Notes: generated by a model not told the origin, from the sequence alone. A stretch of 64,000 bases of DNA from Mesostigma viride (GCA_009746045.1 RPFO01000578.1:167501-231500), one strand, 5' to 3'. Shown: positions 23,960 through 34,171, counted from the first letter of the stretch. Program-made: numbers and translations.

Positions 23960-25122
23960 CTGGTAGTCCGTTTGACTGCCTTAAGTACGCCCACCTCGGC
24001 GATTCTGCAACGAATTTGCTGGTCGATCGGCTGTCGTCTCGGTCACGCGGGGCCCGACCGCGTGGCCCGGCTGGCCGCTCGGCATGAGTCTGGGATGGCG
24101 CTCGACGGTCCAGAGGCTCCCACGTGCCCCTCTTGTCCTGCGGGGCACCTTCGCCGCAGCAGCTTTCCCACCCGGACCACGCCTCGCACCACGGTCGCCC
24201 GCAGTCGCCTGCATTGAGACCTGTACGGCCCCATGCAGACCCCCACCCTCGGGGGCCGTCGGTTTGTCCTCGGTGTTACCGACGAGGCCACCCACTACCG
24301 TTGGGTACTTCTGCTGCGGACGAAGGACGAGGCTGTGGAGGGTTTGGCCTCTCTCCTGGCACGCGAGATCGTGCCCTACTACAAGGGCACGGTCACGCTT
24401 CGCTCGGACCAGGATACCGTGTTCAGGGGGGAACCTTGCATGGCGCGCGGTTTGCGCGAAGTACCAGGTGCACCAGGAATTCTCGGCGCCGTACGCTCCC
24501 CAGCAAAATGGCGTGACCGAGCGCTTCTGGGGGGTTGTGGTGAGCATGGCCGTCAGCATGATGGCCCATGCTCGGCTTAGCAAAGAGTTTTGGGGTCTGG
24601 CGCTTGAGTGCGCCACGTACATCCTGAACCGCCTGCCTTGCGTGCCCAACCCTGGGAGTGAGGCGCCTTTTTCCCTGTTGCATGGGCGACACGCATGTCT
24701 GGCCCACATGCGAATTTTCGGGTGTCACGCCCATGTCCGGGTCGAGCCGGCGCCCCACGAGAAGATGGCCCCTCGCACGGAGCTGGGGATCTTTGTGGGC
24801 TACCACTCGGAGTCCCCCGCCTACCTATTCAGGATGCCCGGCACCCACAAGCTGGTTGCTCGTCTCCACGCCCAGTTCGACGAGCAGTGGCAGACCAGGC
24901 CGCTGCAGGACGCGCAGTGGCTTCCGGCGGCTCCCCACGCAGCGGCTGCGTCGTCGTTGCCAGCAGCCCCTTTCGAGGAGGCCGACGTCTTCCCAGACAA
25001 CATGCGGACCCCAGCGCCTTTGCACATGCCATCTGCCTCTCCTGCAGGCTCTGATGGCCCGGGCTCGTCAGCGGATGCTTTGGCCCCCTCGGCCAGTTCT
25101 GTTAGCATTGGGGAGACCCCTT
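23960..25122 (+). pseudogene. Ty1/copia pol: gag-pre-integrase and integrase, broken
   Basis: RLGHAGPDRVARLAARH and PTCPSCPAGH form the pre-integrase zinc-binding region. A stop follows at about 24217. The integrase core then continues: DLYGPMQTPTLGGRRFVL, DEATHYRWVLLL, RSDQDTVF, and after a frameshift near 24450 APYAPQQNGVTERFWGVVVS (catalytic Glu), AHMRIFGCHAHVRVEP and LGIFVGYH. Gag, protease and RT are absent: the pre-integrase region follows the primer site within about 100 bases. The reading ends where the gypsy LTR begins at 25123. Confidence 0.85.
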
Positions 25123-25711
25123 GTTACGTCCCGGCCCAGACACACCTAGCCTGAGCTACGTAGCGATAGATCCTCCTTGCCGGAATTAGGATTGATTCAA
25201 GGTGGCCTAATGTAGATTGCGCTTCACGACGTGAGTCGTGAGATATCTGGCACCGCGGCGTGATGCCAAGCTAGTTGTACACACTTATATTGGCTAGCAA
25301 TACCAATTACAAATGGATAATTGCCCCAGGCTCAATGTGAAGGCGTTTTCGCACTTAACATTCATCAAACCAAGAGGACGAGACTCTCGTCCTCGGACTA
25401 ATTTAACCTAGGTCGGTTGCGGCGCAGATACAACGCCAATCCTTCTAGAACAATCCAAGTCAAGCATTCCACGTAGGATCCGGGCCGACATCGACCCTCA
25501 ACTACAGGATCCACGCATAGAACTACAGACAAACCCAGAACTGGCGCGGCGCTACTGCACCGGCCCCTAAAAGGTCAACCTAGGACCAAAATAACTATAG
25601 TCCAATTCACACAATAACCAACAAAATCCAAACAACCCATTACAACAGGCCAAACTGTCTTGGTAACTTATTCCATTGTTACGTCCGACCAAAAGGGCCG
25701 GGACGTAACAC
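25123..25711 (-). repeat. 3' LTR of the Ty3/gypsy element (589 bp)
   Basis: Termini are the inverted pair TGTTACGTCCCGGCCC ... GGGCCGGGACGTAACA (16 bases each side). On the minus strand a purine tract (about 25712-25730, GGGGGGGGAGGAG) directly precedes the TG, as expected for the plus-strand primer of a 3' LTR. No second copy was seen in the window. Confidence 0.8.
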
Positions 25712-25936
25712 TCCTCCCCCCCCACGGGGGTCGGTAGTCCCTACCGTACAAAAGATAGAAAGGAAACAAGTAAAGCGACGCTACTATAAGAGTACTATGT
25801 CCCAACCCCGGTTCACCCGCGGGTTAGTAATACCAGTTCCTCTAGAGGTCGATACACAGGACCAACCCTGAGGTAGTAGCCTGGAATCTGGTGACCGGAT
25901 CATTCCGCTATCCGTCACAAAACTTTCACAACCACC
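25155..25936. other. 3' LTR body and short spacer before ORF d
   Basis: Mostly the gypsy 3' LTR (to 25711), the polypurine tract, and about 200 bases with no ORF. Confidence 0.5.
25712..25730 (-). promoter_or_regulatory. Polypurine tract of the Ty3/gypsy element
   Basis: Purine run (GTGGGGGGGGAGGAG) abutting the 3' LTR start at 25711 on the minus strand; the primer site for plus-strand DNA synthesis in LTR retrotransposons. Confidence 0.7.
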
Positions 25937-26692
25937 TTAGCGTCCGCCGCTGGTGGCACGCCGCTGCTGCTGGGCCGTGGTAAGGGCCTGACGCCCCATG
26001 GGAGTCATTTGCTGGATCATAGCCCCGGGGTGCGAGCGCAGATCACACTCAAAAGCCACCTGGTAAGGAAACACCTTCTGTCGGCCCACCCTGGAAAGCT
26101 CCACCCACGTACCCGGGGGCCACATGGCCAGAAACCCGGCGAAGTATTGGGGGTGGGTGAATATGAGAGTTAATGCCGACCGATCCACCACCCCACAGCA
26201 ATGCACGCTAAAGAAATTCACCCCCATCATAAAAACCTCCGTGCGCACGTGATCATCGTTGATTGTCGTCTTCTGAGCCCCCGCGAAGTCAGGCACTGTC
26301 CTGTCCAGAAAGGCGCGCCCCTCCGTTGGGGCCACCTTGGGAGGCGCCACCACGTGTCCCACCCCATCCACGTGATATCTCCAATCCCACCAATCTTCCG
26401 AACCAAACCGCACAGTATGCCCCACCACGAGGGGAAGATGAGGGACGGCTGGTTGCGGTAGTGGCAGCGGAATCTGAGGGAAGAAGGTTATTTCCACTTG
26501 TTCCCAGTAGGCCCCGCGATCCACCGCACACCAAGGGCCCGCGTGAAACACCAGCGGATCGGGCAGATGCGTGCCAGGAGGGGCCTGGAGAGACGAAGGT
26601 CCCTCGAATAGCACACACAGCTTTTCCGTACGGGGCCCCGGCCCACCGTACCTCACCACCCTTCCCGGCACCGCCCATATGAAATCCCCCAT
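25937..26692 (-). CDS. Unassigned 251-codon ORF next to the 3' LTR (d)
   Basis: Open frame from MGDFIWAVPGRVVRYG to a Gln/Arg-rich end (TTAQQQRRATSGGR), stop at 25937. Rich in Trp, Phe and His; contains FGSEDWWDWRYHVDGVGHVV and FAGFLAMWPPGTWVELSRVG. No signal peptide, membrane segment or known motif recognised. It lies entirely between the integrase block and the polypurine tract, so it probably belongs to the element. Confidence 0.45.
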   Translation of the reverse strand: MGDFIWAVPGRVVRYGGPGPRTEKLCVLFEGPSSLQAPPGTHLPDPLVFHAGPWCAVDRGAYWEQVEITFFPQIPLPLPQPAVPHLPLVVGHTVRFGSEDWWDWRYHVDGVGHVVAPPKVAPTEGRAFLDRTVPDFAGAQKTTINDDHVRTEVFMMGVNFFSVHCCGVVDRSALTLIFTHPQYFAGFLAMWPPGTWVELSRVGRQKVFPYQVAFECDLRSHPGAMIQQMTPMGRQALTTAQQQRRATSGGR

Positions 26693-26737
26693 TGACCACT
26701 CATCATGCGAAGACCCCGGAGCCCTGCCGATGCTGCA

Positions 26738-26929
26738 TCATAGCCCACGGACGTGGCGGCGGAGTGATCGCCTTGGCGATCGACCCTGCTGGACCAACAA
26801 CCGCTGCAACAGGTCTTGCCCCGATTGTACCGCTGCCACGAGCGCCTCAAGGCGTACCACGGGCTCCGCCGGCACCAGAATGCCCGTCTCACTGGGTCCT
26901 TCCGCGACCCGAAGTGGCGTCTCAGCCAT
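26738..26929 (-). CDS. Short coiled-coil ORF 3' of the integrase (c)
   Basis: 63 codons from ATG at 26927-26929: VVRLEALVAAVQSGQDLLQR and LLVQQG form a likely amphipathic helix, followed by a basic tail. No family assigned. A gag-like N-terminus would look similar, but this is only an impression. Confidence 0.3.
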   Translation of the reverse strand: MAETPLRVAEGPSETGILVPAEPVVRLEALVAAVQSGQDLLQRLLVQQGRSPRRSLRRHVRGL

Positions 26930-27032
26930 GGTATGTAGGCAATGTTCCTCAGCGGAACGGTGTGAGTGTCGAGCCGACGTGGTGGGCCTGCTGGGTCCCT
27001 CCGCGGGACGTAACGATGACGACCCAGCTCGG

Positions 27033-28037
27033 TCAGGCTGGGGGCGGGGTTCCAAGGAGACAAAGGAAGGTAGTCTCCGGTTGATCCACATCCGGCGGTG
27101 GACCCACGGGGGGCGCCTCAGAGAGCTCACCCCTGGCCGGCTGTTCTGTTCCCGCCGCAGTGGCCTCCGTTGTCCCCTGCCGTGCCGCCTCCTGCTCCAG
27201 TTCGAGCGTGGCCACCCACGTTCGTTCCCATTGACGATCCTCCGGGCGACGAGGTGGCTGCGGAGACGCTCGGCGAGTGGGTCGTCCCTCAGTCCCCGAA
27301 TCTGATCGGGAGCGTGAACGCGATGGCGGCGAGGGCGAACGGCGGGGTGCAGGTCGTTCCGGTGCACGCCGAGGAGCTACCTGACTCCCCCCGCCCCATC
27401 CTGTTGCTCTCGGGATAGACCGCGACTCCCGACCAGTTTGTCGCCCCCAACCTGTCGCCGGCGGAGGCGCTTCATAACGCGCCACGGGACGGGGTCCTGC
27501 TCCGCCCTCCAAGGAAGGGGGGCCCCGAGGCGGTGGATCCCGCGGGGGAGAACGTGGGGGAGGGCGTGAGGGACGGTCATCGGAATCGGAATCGTAGCCA
27601 TCGCTCCCATCGTCTTGATCTTCGTCGTCCATCTTCGCGATGCGATCCAAGGCCTGTCGGAGCGAGTACTGCCCCTCCCGTAGGCACTTTTCGCCCCGCA
27701 ACGCCCCCTCCGGCGGAAGGTACCGAGGAAAGTGATTCCTTAACAGGTTCCGCACCGCCGGTGGAACTAGAAGGAGCAAAAGCCGTGGAAATACCAGGCT
27801 CGCATCCAGCGTGTTCACACACGTGTTACAAAGGCACTCCCTCTCGTGGGTAACCCAAGCCGTGCCGACCACCACGCCGTCGCGCTCTGCGGTGCGGGTC
27901 TCCACCTTGAACCCCACGTTCCTCCGCACGAACCATCGAAATTTCACCAGCTGCCCGTGGGCAACACGCGCCAGAATGGAATCGGCGCGGAGATCAGAAG
28001 GCATCCGGTTATAGCGCCGACGCCGTCGTTCAAACAA
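27033..28037 (-). CDS. Unassigned 334-codon ORF 3' of the integrase (b)
   Basis: The N-terminal 130 residues are globular-looking (VAHGQLVKFRWFVRRNVGFK, RECLCNTCVNTLDASLVFPR, YLPPEGALRGEKCLREGQYS). The rest is acidic (DDEDQDDGSDGYDSDSDD) then Pro/Arg/Ser-rich, much like nucleic-acid-binding tails. No recognised domain. Its position between integrase and 3' LTR is where some Ty3 elements carry an extra ORF (env-like or duplicated gag); no membrane helix is evident, so a displaced gag-like protein is one option. Function unknown. Confidence 0.5.
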   Translation of the reverse strand: MFERRRRRYNRMPSDLRADSILARVAHGQLVKFRWFVRRNVGFKVETRTAERDGVVVGTAWVTHERECLCNTCVNTLDASLVFPRLLLLLVPPAVRNLLRNHFPRYLPPEGALRGEKCLREGQYSLRQALDRIAKMDDEDQDDGSDGYDSDSDDRPSRPPPRSPPRDPPPRGPPSLEGGAGPRPVARYEAPPPATGWGRQTGRESRSIPRATGWGGGSQVAPRRAPERPAPRRSPSPPSRSRSRSDSGTEGRPTRRASPQPPRRPEDRQWERTWVATLELEQEAARQGTTEATAAGTEQPARGELSEAPPVGPPPDVDQPETTFLCLLGTPPPA

Positions 28038-28503
28038 TTAAGGCCTCACCCTCCCGGCCATAGTCACGCAAGAACACGCGGGAATTGAAAGTCTCTTCGT
28101 TCAGCTCCTTCACCAACTGCATGGCGCGCGCGTCCGGTGCTCCTGGTCTGGATGACATCTCTTGCCGGCGTCCGCTCCCGGATGAAGGCCCCGTCCGCCG
28201 TGCCCCACCTCCCGACCCTCCAGCCCCTAAGGCATCTCCTCGGACTGCAGGCTCTCCGCGAGCGGTCTGCGTCCTCGTATTCTTTTCTGGTTGAGGGACC
28301 TCGAGTTGATCCGGCATGTCCAGGTCAACCAGATCTTCTTCGATTGGCTCCCCCTCTGCTTCCCGTATTTCTGTATCTGCTGCCTCCGCGGCACTGAAAG
28401 AAGTCGGTCCCCTGGGAAGCGCCTCCGCGGCGTCCCCCCTGCATAGGCCACACACAAAATACCAGGGCATTAGTCGGCGTGTACCTAGTACTACCCAGCT
28501 CAC
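28030..28503 (-). CDS. Unassigned ORF 3' of the integrase (a)
   Basis: 157 codons on the element's strand after the chromodomain region, acidic then Gly/Ser/Arg-rich. Ends RAMQLVKELNEETFNSRVFL and a charged tail. No recognised domain. It overlaps ORF b by a few bases at 28030-28037. Could be the 5' part of one 3' reading frame broken by mutation. Confidence 0.4.
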   Translation of the reverse strand: MSWVVLGTRRLMPWYFVCGLCRGDAAEALPRGPTSFSAAEAADTEIREAEGEPIEEDLVDLDMPDQLEVPQPEKNTRTQTARGEPAVRGDALGAGGSGGGARRTGPSSGSGRRQEMSSRPGAPDARAMQLVKELNEETFNSRVFLRDYGREGEALIV

Positions 28504-28559
28504 ACACCACTTTCACCCTACACCGCTGTACCGTATGTAGCCTGCTACTGTAACGCAAC

Positions 28560-29017
28560 TGGTGCGTCTTCTTGTATGCTTCTAGTAAACGGGCGCACCC
28601 AGCTAACTCAACAGCGGTGCGCCAGGAGTCCTCAGACTCATGCTGCGCGAATCGCCATCGCACCCGGTTACTATTGTCGCTGGACCCCGCGTCCCCTTTG
28701 ACATCCCGGTGTCCCACGATCGCAGCCACCTCATCCTCCTGTTCCCCCGTGTCCGGATTGAATTCCAGCGGGGCTGGGGGATTGACTCGGCCCTGGATGG
28801 TGTTCTGGTGATACAACTTGAGCTGGTCACGATGGAAGCGGTTGGACGTGAGGTTCCATGACACTGGGATGTCCACCTGGAACATGACATCGTCAAACTT
28901 GGCGAGGACCTTGTAGGGACCCAGGAACATGGGACTAAGCTTAGTCTTCAGCTCCTTCTCCACCTTGTGTGAAAATCGCCCGATCTGCGGGCCCTCCACC
29001 AGGACCCAATCGCCCAC
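28560..29017 (-). pseudogene. Integrase C-terminal GPY/F region and chromodomain-like module
   Basis: MGDWVLVEGPQIGRFSHKVE and LGPYKVLAKFDDVMFQVDIP form the GPY/F module after the integrase core. After FHRDQLKLYH comes a segment with EDEVAAIVGHRDVKG, RVRWRFAQHESEDSW and GCARLLEAYKK, which fits a divergent chromodomain ('EVE.IL.HR...G...YLV.W.G....D.TW....L..C..LL..Y'). In chromodomain Ty3 elements this module steers insertion to heterochromatin. Confidence 0.7.
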
Positions 29018-30180
29018 CTCGATGGACGGCGTCCGGTTATCCCGCTTTCCGCCGCTGCGCGGTAACCCTGGACTGCGCTGTTATGCGCCTGGTGCATCCG
29101 CTGCAGCAGCCGATCGACCCCCTGAAGGGTGTCCAGTTTGACCTGATCCTCTCCAAGTCCGGGGCTCAGGAGCAATTTGGGCGGCGTGAGAGGGTGTCGG
29201 CCGGAGTTGAGGAAAAAGGGAGTGAATCCATGGGCGGCCTGGGGGGCATTGTTCAGCGAGAACTCCACCAAGCCCAGAAGTTCCTCCCAATTGCTACCCA
29301 CCGCGTCGGTGTAGTGACGCATGGTCTCTTGCACTGTGCGGTTCAGCCGCTCCACCAGGTGCGACGACGAGCTGTGATAGGCCGTACCCAGCGACACCTT
29401 GGTGCCCAGCCGGTCGAAAAACTCCTGCCAGAATTTGGCCGTGAAGAGCTTGTCGCGGTCAGAGATGAACTGTCGACTGATGAGCCCGTGGAGCCTGAAC
29501 ACGTGAGTCAGGTATATCTTGGCACACTCTTCCGCCGTGAGATCGGCCGGACATGGGGCCAGGTGACACATACGCGTCAGGCGGTCCACGAACACCAAGA
29601 CCATGCTGTTGCCACTCTTCGTCTTCTTGAACGGGCCGATGAAGTCCATCATGATGGAATCCCACGGACCCATCGGATCAGGTAACGTCTTAGGGACGGC
29701 TTGAGAGCCCGTGTTCCTGGACTTCATGATCTGGCACGAGGGGCACTGGCGCACATACGTCTCGATATACTCCTTCATCCCTGGCCAGTAGAAATGCTTG
29801 CGGGCCCGGGGAAGGAGACGGTGACTTCCTTGATGTCCGCCTAGGAGGGAGTCATGGAGCTCGTGGAGCAAGGCGGCTCTACACAGCTCAGGGACGTACA
29901 GCCGCCACTCCTCCGGTTGGACACCCACAAACAGGCGCCCTTCCTGGAACTTGCAAGGGAAAGCGCCCATCTGCTGGGGATGTGCCCTAATGGCTTCGAG
30001 CGCCGCTTCTTCCGTGACCGTGAAACGACTGATCATCGTCTCTAGGTCCGACGTAACTGTGAACGCGTCCTCGACCGAGTCCTCCGCATCCGTCCTCGCC
30101 CGGGTTGACGAATTCTGAGAAGACTGTGGTGGGGGGGCCGAGCGGCTGAAGCTGAAAAATTCCCTGGGGCGGCACCACAT
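29000..30180 (-). pseudogene. Ty3/gypsy integrase
   Basis: Zinc-binding H2C2 region (LLHELHDSLLGGHQGSHRLL ... YVRQCPSCQIMK), then the DDE core: Asp in SIMMDFIGPFKK, Asp in FISDRDKLFTAKFW, Glu in HLVERLNRTVQETM, followed by SLNNAPQAAHGFTPFFLNSG. All three catalytic residues are present and the frame is open over the core. A frame change at about 29000 separates it from the chromodomain part. Confidence 0.9.
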
Positions 30181-31045
30181 GACTGAGGGGCACGCGCGTA
30201 TGCGACCCCTCCCCCTCCCCGGCCGGGGGTGTCCACGTCCTCGTGGGCGCTCTGCCGAGCCGGCTCAGCCAGGAGGGGTGACAAGTCATCCATGGTTGTG
30301 TGCCCGAGATGAAACAGGTGGCGGGCCCGGCGGGACCGTGGCTCTGCGCCATAGGCGGTCCCCGGGGCGGCCACTGGTACACAGGTGGTATGAAGCACGT
30401 CCATGTCCTCGTAGAACCAAAAGTCCGCCCGTCGCGAGAGGGCGTCGGGCACCACGTTGTCCGCACCCTTGACATATTGTATCTTGAACGGGGCAAATTG
30501 CGACAAGTACTCCAGCCACCGCGCTTGGCGGGGCGTCAGATTGGGCTGCACCAGGAGGTGGGTGAGGGGCCGGTGGTCGGTGTGGATCACCAGGCGGTGG
30601 GGGTCGAGATCCCCCTGCTCACTAATGGCCACCGAAAACTGGGCCCCCAAAAGATGATGACGCCACGTGTGGCAGCTGTAAACTACTGCCAGGAGTTCCT
30701 GTTGATGCACTGGATAGTTCCGCTCCGCCGGAATCATCGTGAGTGAGATGTACTCAATGGGCTGAAGGCCCTTGCCTTGATCCTGCAGGAGAACGCCCCC
30801 GATGGCCACCTTGCTGGCGTCGGTAGCCACGACAAAAGGAAGGGACGGGTCCGGCAGGACGAGGACAGGCGCTGTGGTGAGGTGGCGCTTAAGTGCCTCG
30901 AAGGCCTGCTGGCACTGTTCAGCCCAAAGGAACTGGGTACCCTTCTTGAGAAGAGCGTTGATCGGGGCGGCGATGGTGGCAAATCTCGGAATGAACCGTC
31001 GGAAGTAGGATGCCAACCCCAGAAAACTGCGCACCCCCTCAGTTC
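30090..31045 (-). pseudogene. Ty3/gypsy RT connection and RNase H
   Basis: RSFLGLASYFRRFIPRFA (RT thumb), LPFVVATDASKVAIGGVL and NYPVHQQELLAVVYS (RNase H catalytic Asp and Glu), then HRLVIHTDHRPLTHLL and NVVPDALSRRADF. It degrades the RNA of the RNA-DNA hybrid during reverse transcription. The frame closes in low-complexity sequence before the integrase frame begins at 30180. Confidence 0.88.
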
Positions 31046-31049
31046 ACGT

Positions 31050-31720
31050 CCGTGGGGACCGGCCATTGCTGTACGGACTCGATCTTCTCCGGGTCGGTCG
31101 CGATGCCGTCCGCGGACAGGGTATGGCCCAAAAAGGGCACACAGCGGCCGGCGCGCACCTTGGCCTTCCGCGCCGACAGGTGCTCGTCTTCCATGATCTG
31201 CAGCACTGCGTCAACATCCTCCAGGTGCTCCTCGAACGTCCTGGAGTACACCAGAATGTCATCCAGGTACGCCAGCGCGCACGTGCGCTTGTAGGTCCAT
31301 GGTGGGCGCGCGCGCCCCCTTCTGCGGGTCCGTCAGATCCTTGGAGACCTGCGGCAGGTGGGCCGTGCCCATCACCGGACGGAGGATGTCGTTCATCAGC
31401 ATCTGGAAAGATGAAGGCGAATTACACAGGCCCATTGCCGCCACCCGAAACTGGTAGTGGCCGAAGGGCGTGGCGAACGCGGCCTTGTGGCAGTCCTCCG
31501 GCGCGATGCGCAGCTGCCAAAACCCGTCCGCACAGTCGATGACGGTGAAGCACGTAGCCCCTTGGACACGGTTGAAGATGTCGTCGATTCTCGGCAGGGG
31601 ATATCGGGACTTGACAGTGATGGCGTTCAGCTTCCGGTAGTCAGTCACCAAACGCCAGTTGCCCCCCGGCTTGGGAACGAGCAGCACGCCCGCTGAAAAG
31701 GGGCTGTTGCTTGGCAGCCT
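31050..31720 (-). pseudogene. Ty3/gypsy reverse transcriptase, frameshifted
   Basis: VLLVPKPGGNWRLVTDYRKL, ATCFTVIDCADGFWQLRIAP, AAMGLCNSPSSFQMLMND and the catalytic YLDDILVYS (around 31270) are the standard RT blocks. Frame changes occur at about 31290 (just before YLDD) and about 31050 (between PTDVN and the SFLGLASY block). Confidence 0.9.
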
Positions 31721-32690
31721 CAATGAGCCCGGCGTCGAGCAGCGAAATGAGGATCTTCTTGAGCTCCACCAGCTCGACTGGACCCATGCGGTACATGGGG
31801 GACGCTGTCGGCCCGGAACCCTCCTGGACCTGGATGCAGTGGAGCACCGAGCGATGGGGAGGGAACTGGGGCGTGCGATCCGCGAAGAGAGTAGCACGCT
31901 TCTCCAAGACGGCGTTGAACCGCGCCAGCTCGTCCGGAGTGAAGCCGACGCCGATCTCGTTGAGCATGGCCTGAGTGCTATCCAGGTCTATACGGTACAT
32001 CGCATACTCCTTGCCCTTCCGAAGCTGGCGTGCCAGCGTCTTGCTACTCATCAGGATCTGGGACGCGGGTCGAGGCCCGTCCGCCGAGCGCTCGTGTGTA
32101 ATGTTATGTACCTCGGCGGCCTGTGCCCTGTACTCACTGTCGGGGCACCAAAAGGATCCATCCGGAAACCAAACTACTCGTCGGCGTACGCTGATGTCTA
32201 CATCCTGCTTGTCCAACCAGTCCGCCCCAATGATGATGTCTGCAGCGCCCAGCGGCGCAATAGTCGCCGCCAAGTCCACCAGCGTGCCTTGTAGCACGCC
32301 CTTGATGTCTGCCAGGCCTGGCGATTGGTGTCGCCGGCCATCCGAATAGGTCACATGCACTGTCGTGTTGTGCGGTCGTGGGATCAAACCCAGCCGGCGC
32401 ACCAGGGCCTCGTTGATGAAGGACGTGGAGGCGCCGGTGTCGACCAAAAACTTCACGTCCATGACCGTTTTCTCTTTCAAATACGGATCAAGGACGGTGG
32501 GAGGAACCAGTAACCCTCCACTGAAAAGAAACAAATGTCGCGAACCTTCTTGAGATACACGCGCCGGTTGGGTGGCCGCGTCTGAGCCGGAAGCCACGTT
32601 ATTGACGTCTACCTCTAATCTAATTGACTCCGCGTCAGGACTACTATCTGATTTCTCTACCCTATCATCTACCCCGGGGCCCAATCCCAC
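31700..32690 (-). pseudogene. Ty3/gypsy aspartic protease and RT N-terminus
   Basis: The active-site motif FLVDTGASTSFINEALV and, further on, DIIIGADWLDKQDVDI (second protease strand) mark a retropepsin-like protease that processes the polyprotein. The frame continues into the RT N-terminal connector (HRSVLHCIQVQEGSGPTASP) and is lost at about 31715 by a single-base shift into the RT frame. Confidence 0.85.
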
Positions 32691-32880
32691 GGGTAAGGCT
32701 ACTACTCCCGAGGAGCGGTGGGACGGGAGGCCGCCTCGCCCGACCGCCCGCCCTCTTCCCCCCCCTCCTCCTCTTCGTCCGCCTCCTCCTCGTCTTCATA
32801 CTCGTAGCCAGCCACGGCGTGCGTCTGACCGGAAGAGGAGGACTGTCGCCGCGCCTCAATCTCGTTAACCGCACCCTTGT

Positions 32881-33240
32881 GCTACCCTAGACGTGACGGG
32901 CTCACACCCAGGCAGCCTCCTGGTTTGTCTGTAACATGGAGGCAGATGGTACGCAAGGATAGATGGCAAGTAGTGATGAAGGAGACCACCCCCAACCAAG
33001 TCTGTGGGGGCTCCGCGTGTGACCGCGTATAGCATTCATAGCGATTCGGGCTGTGGTCCCCACAACCCTGTAACTAGGACCTACTAGGTAGCTTACACCA
33101 TCCATTCCATCCCATGTTCCCCTCCCACTGAGGACTTATGCTCACGTGACGCAGTCACGTGTATATTTATTCATTAATTAATGTTTCACAGACAAACCAG
33201 GAGGTGGCGCGGGTGTGAGCCCGTCACGTCTAGGGTAGCT
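32881..33240. repeat. Inverted repeat: 52-55-bp arms around a 250-bp spacer
   Basis: Left arm 32881-32932 starts GCTACCCTAGACGTGACGGG and ends CTCCTGGTTTGTCTGT; the right arm (33188-33240) is its reverse complement with a few mismatches and small gaps in the middle (CACCCAGGCAGCC versus CACCCGCGCCACC). The spacer holds no gene. The arms look like 3' UTR pieces of the same LINE family in opposite orientation. Confidence 0.85.
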
Positions 33241-33475
33241 CACGAAAAGTCCACGGGTGGCGGCCCTGCCGCGCGCGGCCTGCGGCACGCCAGGTGAGGA
33301 CATAACGCCCAGGCTGGGCGGGCTTGGTGCCAGCTAGTCTATCTGATGTGTCTACCTGATCTGTGTGGGCCAGGAGCCCGGCTAGGCCCAGGCGCCTGTG
33401 ACCAGGGTAGTTGACCACAAAACAGTTAATCACTACGTCATTAACAAAGAAACCGGCTAGACACTGGCAGGTTTA
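33174..33475 (-). mobile_element. 3' fragment of a second LINE family
   Basis: Minus-strand translation contains GHRRLGLAGLLAHTDQVDT and PAQPGRYVLTW, related to but clearly different from the LINE C-terminus at 33731-34171. It ends in an ATTAATTAATG tail near 33175. Its 3' UTR sequence recurs in inverted orientation at 32881-32935. Confidence 0.55.
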
Positions 33476-33730
33476 TATCGCAACGTAGTAGCTCCTGCCA
33501 CCTGGCCAGAAAAACTGGCCAAATATTGTGTCGCTACCGATCCGGATCAGGCCGCAGCGGCCTCAAAAGGTATGGCACGTGAACCCTATTGAATTAAAAT
33601 TAAAGTATAGCATGCCTCCGTTGGGAGATCATGTAGCACATATTCCATGCTGGATGGGTGGAGGTGGAAGAAGCCGCGTAATCGAACTAACCTAACTCTA
33701 AGCTATCTAGGCTACAAAATCCTAACTACA

Positions 33731-34171
33731 CTACTCAGCGAAACGCCCCTTCCTCTTGGGGGGGGGTGGCTTGCCCACAGGGGCGGGCGTGTGGGCCTGG
33801 ACAATCTTCTGCCACCTCTTATTGTTCTGCATAGCAGTCCAAAGAAGGAAGAGGGAGTGGATGCGGTGTTCAATCTGAGCTGGGACCACTAGGTCGGCCA
33901 GCAGCATCTGGATGTAGTTCATGGCAGGTTTACCTAGCTTCCTGGGAATGTCCTTGGGGCCAGGCCAGGTCAAGATGTGCCGCCCTGGTTGGCCAAGCCG
34001 CTGGGGGCCGGCCAGACCAAGGGCGGTGTCAACCTGGCTGGTGCGAGCAAGATGTCCTACAAATGCTATCCTACGCTGCCTTATCTCGTCCGAAATACGA
34101 GGCATACCCTGATACAAAGGCTCTAATGACCTATGTGTGGTAAACCCTACATTCAGGACCTGTCGGAGCAT
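33731..34171 (-). pseudogene. LINE ORF2 C-terminal region
   Basis: 146 codons. ISDEIRQRRIAFVGHLARTS is the post-RT motif (R...GH..R) common in LINE C-termini. It is followed by GRHILTWPGPKDIPRKLGKP and a Lys/Arg-rich tail. A close copy of the second half lies at 2469-2790. Confidence 0.65.

Larger units (their letters stand above)
25123..32880 (-). mobile_element. Ty3/gypsy retrotransposon with chromodomain, 5' truncated, degenerate
   Basis: Minus-strand order: protease, RT, RNase H, integrase, chromodomain-like region, then about 2.5 kb of further ORFs, a polypurine tract and a 3' LTR. No 5' LTR and no recognisable gag are present before the protease; the right side ends at the inverted LINE tails around 32.88 kb. 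At least four frameshifts break pol. It sits at the 3' break of a copia fragment. Confidence 0.85.

Noticed and set aside
30179-32890. Plus-strand ORFs opposite the gypsy pol region
   Set aside because: Shadows of the minus-strand protease, RT, RNase H and integrase frames.
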